Position numbers and translations under genes: made by a program. Positions 61,163 to 64,000 of a DNA stretch of 64,000 nucleotides are shown piece by piece (position 1 is the stretch's first letter; each line of letters opens with the position of its first letter). This DNA comes from Litoreibacter albidus (GTDB lineage Bacteria > Pseudomonadota > Alphaproteobacteria > Rhodobacterales > Rhodobacteraceae): contig NZ_FNOI01000003.1 of assembly GCF_900107015.1 (NCBI RefSeq), positions 310,001-374,000 of the forward strand, written 5' to 3'. Below the pieces are notes generated by a model that saw only the letters and a program-made list of their open reading frames with translations, did not search any database and was not told where the DNA came from.

Positions 61163-62992
61163 CTAGGCCTTCCCCGCCTTCTCTTCCAGCGTCATCCATT
61201 CTTCTTCAGCGGCATCCAGCACGGCCTGCCGCTCCACCAAAGCATCTGTGGCCTTTTGGAATTTGGCCGGATGGTCGGTAAACAGGTTCGGGTCAGACAT
61301 AAACTCCACCAGCTTGGCGATCTCGGCCTCAAGGCGCGCCATTTCGTCGGGCAAGGCCTCAAGCCGGTGCTTCTCGGTAAAGGTCAGCCCACCGCTGGCT
61401 TCCGCCTTCTTGTCTTCAGCGGCCTGACGCCCTTTCTCTCGGCGCGACTGCGCGGGCTTCTCGGATAGAACCGAGGCATCGCCAGCCTCAGCAGCTTGCG
61501 CTTTGTAGTCGGACCAACCGCCGGCATAGACCGTTGCCTTCCCGTCCTTCAGCGCCACGGTGGTCGAGGCCACACGGTCCAGAAAGTCGCGGTCGTGGCT
61601 CACAAGGATCACAGTGCCATCGTAGTCAGAGATCAGCTCCTGCATCAGGTCCAGCGTCTCGATGTCCAGATCGTTTGTCGGCTCGTCGAGGATCAGCAAG
61701 TTGCTTTCCCGCGCCATAATCCGCGCCAGCAATAGCCGTGCTTTTTCACCACCAGACAAGGATTTAACCGGCGCGCGGGCCTGCGCCTCGTCGAACAGGA
61801 ATTCCTTGAGGTAGCCCACAACATGCTTCGGGGTGCCGCGCACCATGACGTGATCACCTTGCCCGCGCACGCGGGTCGCGGGATCCTCGGTCATCGCCGA
61901 CCACAGCGTATCTTCTGGGTTCAGGGCGGCGCGGTTCTGGTCAAACACCGCCATCTCCAGATTGGTGCCGATCTTCACAGTGCCACTGTCGGGGGCCACT
62001 TCGCCCGTCATCAGTTTTAGCAGCGTGGTTTTCCCCGCGCCGTTCGGGCCAACCAACGCAATGCGGTCGCCACGGTTCACCTTCAGCGAGAAGTTTTTCA
62101 CAATCGTTTTGTCGCCAAAGGCCAGCGACACGTCGTCCATAACAAACACCTGTTTGCCGGACTTCGGCCCCGCCTCCAGCGCCATGGCAGCGGTGCCTTG
62201 ACGTTTGATCTGGCCTGCTTTCTCCGCCCGCAAGTCCTGCAACGCCCGCACGCGGCCTTGGTTACGCTTGCGCCGCGCCGAGATGCCCTCGACCGCCCAA
62301 CGGGCCTCCGCCTTGATCTTGCGGTTCAGCTTGTGGCGCTGCTGGTCTTCGTCTTCCCACAGCTTGTCGCGCCACTCCTCAAAGCGGTCGAACCCCTGCT
62401 CTTGGCGGCGCACTTGGCCACGGTCGACCCAGAGCGTGGCGCGGGTTAGCGCGCGCAAAAACGCCCTATCGTGCGAAATCAGGATGTAAGCCGCGCGGGT
62501 GGAGGACAGATGCCCCTCCAGCCATGCGATGGCCTCGATATCAAGGTGGTTGGTCGGCTCATCAAGCAGCATCAACTCCGGCGCCTCCGCCAACAGTTTT
62601 GCCAAGGCGGCACGGCGGCGCTCCCCGCCGGAGGCCGCGTCGACCTTCGCGTCTAGGTTCAGCTTCAACCCCTCAGCTGCGCTCAGCAGCTTGTATTCCT
62701 CGCTGGGGTCCATCTCGCTCAGGGCGAACTCGCCCAGCGTGTCGAACCCGCTCAGGTCGGGGTCTTGTTGCATGTATCCGGTGGTCACGCCGGGCGCGAG
62801 AAAGCGCGCGCCGGAATCGGGTTCAATAATCCCGCCCATGACTTTCATCAGCGTCGACTTGCCAGAGCCGTTGCGCCCCACGAGGGCCACACGGTCCCCC
62901 GGTTGGACAACCAACCCGAGGTCAGAGAATAAGGGATCGCCGCCGAAGGTCAGCGAGATGTCGGTGAGTTGTAAATGCGGTGTACGTGCCAT
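61163..62992 (-). CDS. uup: ABC-F family ATPase, Uup type
   Basis: 609 residues with two ABC cassettes: first Walker A VALVGRNGSGKSTLMKVM and signature ASGGERRRAALAK; second [17 protein letters not shown]-like [16 protein letters not shown] and LSGGEKARLLLARI; each followed by LLLDEPTNHLD or LILDEPTNDLD. The arm linker between them and a C-terminal coiled coil (ALPDEMARLEAEIAKLVEF) match Uup rather than EttA. ABC-F proteins act on ribosomes; Uup also affects DNA-structure processing. No transmembrane segment. Confidence 0.93.
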   Translation of the reverse strand: MARTPHLQLTDISLTFGGDPLFSDLGLVVQPGDRVALVGRNGSGKSTLMKVMGGIIEPDSGARFLAPGVTTGYMQQDPDLSGFDTLGEFALSEMDPSEEYKLLSAAEGLKLNLDAKVDAASGGERRRAALAKLLAEAPELMLLDEPTNHLDIEAIAWLEGHLSSTRAAYILISHDRAFLRALTRATLWVDRGQVRRQEQGFDRFEEWRDKLWEDEDQQRHKLNRKIKAEARWAVEGISARRKRNQGRVRALQDLRAEKAGQIKRQGTAAMALEAGPKSGKQVFVMDDVSLAFGDKTIVKNFSLKVNRGDRIALVGPNGAGKTTLLKLMTGEVAPDSGTVKIGTNLEMAVFDQNRAALNPEDTLWSAMTEDPATRVRGQGDHVMVRGTPKHVVGYLKEFLFDEAQARAPVKSLSGGEKARLLLARIMARESNLLILDEPTNDLDIETLDLMQELISDYDGTVILVSHDRDFLDRVASTTVALKDGKATVYAGGWSDYKAQAAEAGDASVLSEKPAQSRREKGRQAAEDKKAEASGGLTFTEKHRLEALPDEMARLEAEIAKLVEFMSDPNLFTDHPAKFQKATDALVERQAVLDAAEEEWMTLEEKAGKA

Positions 62993-63032
62993 GGAACACC
63001 CGCTACGGCCTCCGCGCTACGGCGTCAACTGA

Positions 63033-63770
63033 TCACCCGACGACGGCGCGTAAAAGCTTCTTGCGGGCGGGGGGAATCGCCGTGATCTCCAGCCCCGTGA
63101 ACACATGCAGCGTGTTCATCTCCTCATCAATCACCGCATGGTCACTGACCCATCCCCCCATCGCCAGATAGGTGCGCAGCAGCGGCGGCATAGATTGCAT
63201 CGCAGTTTTCATGTCGGGGCGGTGCAATTCCAGCCTGTCCGCATAGGGGAAGATCGACGCCGCCTTGACGCGCGGCAGCCAGTGCGGTGGCGCTAAATGG
63301 CGTGCCTTCAAAAGCGCGAACGCGTCCAGATACGCCTCCCCCGACGTCCCTTTGAAAGAGGAGCAGCCGAATAACATCTGTACGGACGCCGCATCCACGT
63401 AGGCCGTCAGCGCCCCCCACGCGACGCGCAAAATGTCGGGGTCACTGTGGTCGGGGTGGATGCAGAACCGCCCTACCTCCAGCATCTTGCCATCGTAGCA
63501 TGCCAGCCGCGATAGCCCGTAGTGCTGCGCCGAATAGCTTTGCTCAATCGCGCCGCCACTGTCCAACGCCAGCAGCCGATACGCGCAGACAAGCGCACCG
63601 CGTGCGGTGTCCTCCACCAAAACATGCAGGCAGCTGTCGTCAAAGCTGTCGTGGTCCGGCGGCGCATCCGCGCCGTGAAAGGCCAGCGCGCGCAGCCGCT
63701 GGGCCGCCGCCACATCCTCAGGGCCGTCCGCAAAGCGGGCGACGTAGCGGCCTTTGCTCAGCAGTGGCAT
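63033..63770 (-). CDS. olsB: L-ornithine N-acyltransferase (OlsB), GNAT fold
   Basis: 245 residues from ATG 63770; ten upstream codons rejected. GNAT-like acyltransferase with YVARFADGPEDVAAAQRLRALAF at the start, DDSCLHVLVEDTARG, the core MLEVGRFCIHPDHSD and LFGCSSFKGTSGEAYLDAF. It makes lyso-ornithine lipid from ornithine and 3-hydroxyacyl-ACP, the first step in ornithine-lipid synthesis. olsA is not visible in the window. Short quoted segments are from successive parts of the protein. Confidence 0.88.
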   Translation of the reverse strand: MPLLSKGRYVARFADGPEDVAAAQRLRALAFHGADAPPDHDSFDDSCLHVLVEDTARGALVCAYRLLALDSGGAIEQSYSAQHYGLSRLACYDGKMLEVGRFCIHPDHSDPDILRVAWGALTAYVDAASVQMLFGCSSFKGTSGEAYLDAFALLKARHLAPPHWLPRVKAASIFPYADRLELHRPDMKTAMQSMPPLLRTYLAMGGWVSDHAVIDEEMNTLHVFTGLEITAIPPARKKLLRAVVG

Positions 63771-63877
63771 GATTTCGCCCTCCGGCGCGCGCCGCCTCAC
63801 CAGCGAGACGGCGTCGATATAGCTACCTAAATATTATAAGCGCACAGACGCAAGAACCGGCGCAACTCGGGGAAAAC

Positions 63878-64000
63878 TTATTCGCCCAAAGCCTGACCAA
63901 GGTCGATACGGCCAAAGTTGCGGATGATCTGGCGAATGAACGTCACGTCACGCACTGTGGTTTCCGTCACGCGGCGCGACAAGGTGACAACCCGCCCGTC
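63878..64000 (-). CDS. 3' end of an unidentified gene (continues beyond the window)
   Basis: The last 40 codons on the minus strand read DGRVVTLSRRVTETTVRDVT and then FIRQIIRNFGRIDLGQALGE before a TAA at 63878. I cannot assign a family from this piece. The open frame, the core-like GC content and the lack of any other frame support a genuine coding end. Confidence 0.6.
   Translation of the reverse strand, partial: DGRVVTLSRRVTETTVRDVTFIRQIIRNFGRIDLGQALGE

Overview
The window looks like a chromosomal segment of a marine Rhodobacteraceae (Roseobacter-group) alphaproteobacterium. The basis is the overall protein resemblance, the gapR (DUF2312), ldtR-type and olsB genes, the ccmABCD order, a thiDOSGEF operon under a TPP riboswitch, and a high-GC core interrupted by lower-GC islands. 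This assignment is inference from gene content; no database was searched.

Left core (1-11.7 kb). A minus-strand thiamine operon (thiD-thiO-thiS-thiG-thiE-thiF, the last cut by the window edge) sits behind a canonical TPP riboswitch. Next come a CPA1-type Na+/H+ antiporter with a C-terminal cyclic-nucleotide-binding domain, and a hydantoinase/oxoprolinase pair (hyuA-hyuB) downstream of its own LysR regulator.

Accessory region (11.8-29.8 kb). This is a two-generation integration locus at a tRNA-Thr(UGU) gene (29761-29836, minus strand). An older element (about 12.0-15.85 kb) is decaying: a serine recombinase, two excisionase/helix-turn-helix genes, a phage-type hypothetical gene and a tyrosine integrase carry at least four frameshifts and one nonsense codon between them, and one of the helix-turn-helix genes (AlpA type) is still intact. 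A younger and apparently intact element (15.85-29.8 kb) is bounded by 46-bp direct repeats of the tRNA 3' part and by identical tandem GGTGGTWGCT motifs near both ends. It has an intact integrase, an AlpA-type excisionase, an HUH-type Rep-like protein and an inverted-repeat operator. Its cargo looks defence-like: an HNH nuclease protein, a 1364-residue protein with a HigA-type helix-turn-helix fused to a nuclease-like and STAND-like body, two tiny overlapping Gly/Lys/Asn-rich ORFs, a 441-residue orphan, two tandem DUF3768 genes and an IS5-type remnant.

Right core (29.9-64 kb). In order: a hypothetical protein, gapR, a fatty-acid module (SDR, FadB/FadJ-like enzyme, ACAD10/11-type kinase and a divergent acyl-CoA dehydrogenase), then a cobalt-type nitrile-hydratase-family locus in which the beta subunit is split into two genes, as in thiocyanate hydrolase, followed by a DMT transporter and a lipid acyltransferase. 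After these lie acnA with a strong terminator, ccmABCD for cytochrome c maturation, ldtR-like, sdhE, an XRE regulator, an aspartate-family aminotransferase, a TPR-sulfotransferase, DedA, MATE, an Flp-like pilin and parE. A lower-GC AbiU2-like gene follows parE, and then a cytochrome c lipoprotein, a HELIH-containing lipoprotein, an SDR, a truncated oxidase remnant, a small DMT transporter, a Uup-type ABC-F protein and olsB. The window ends in the 3' end of an unidentified gene.
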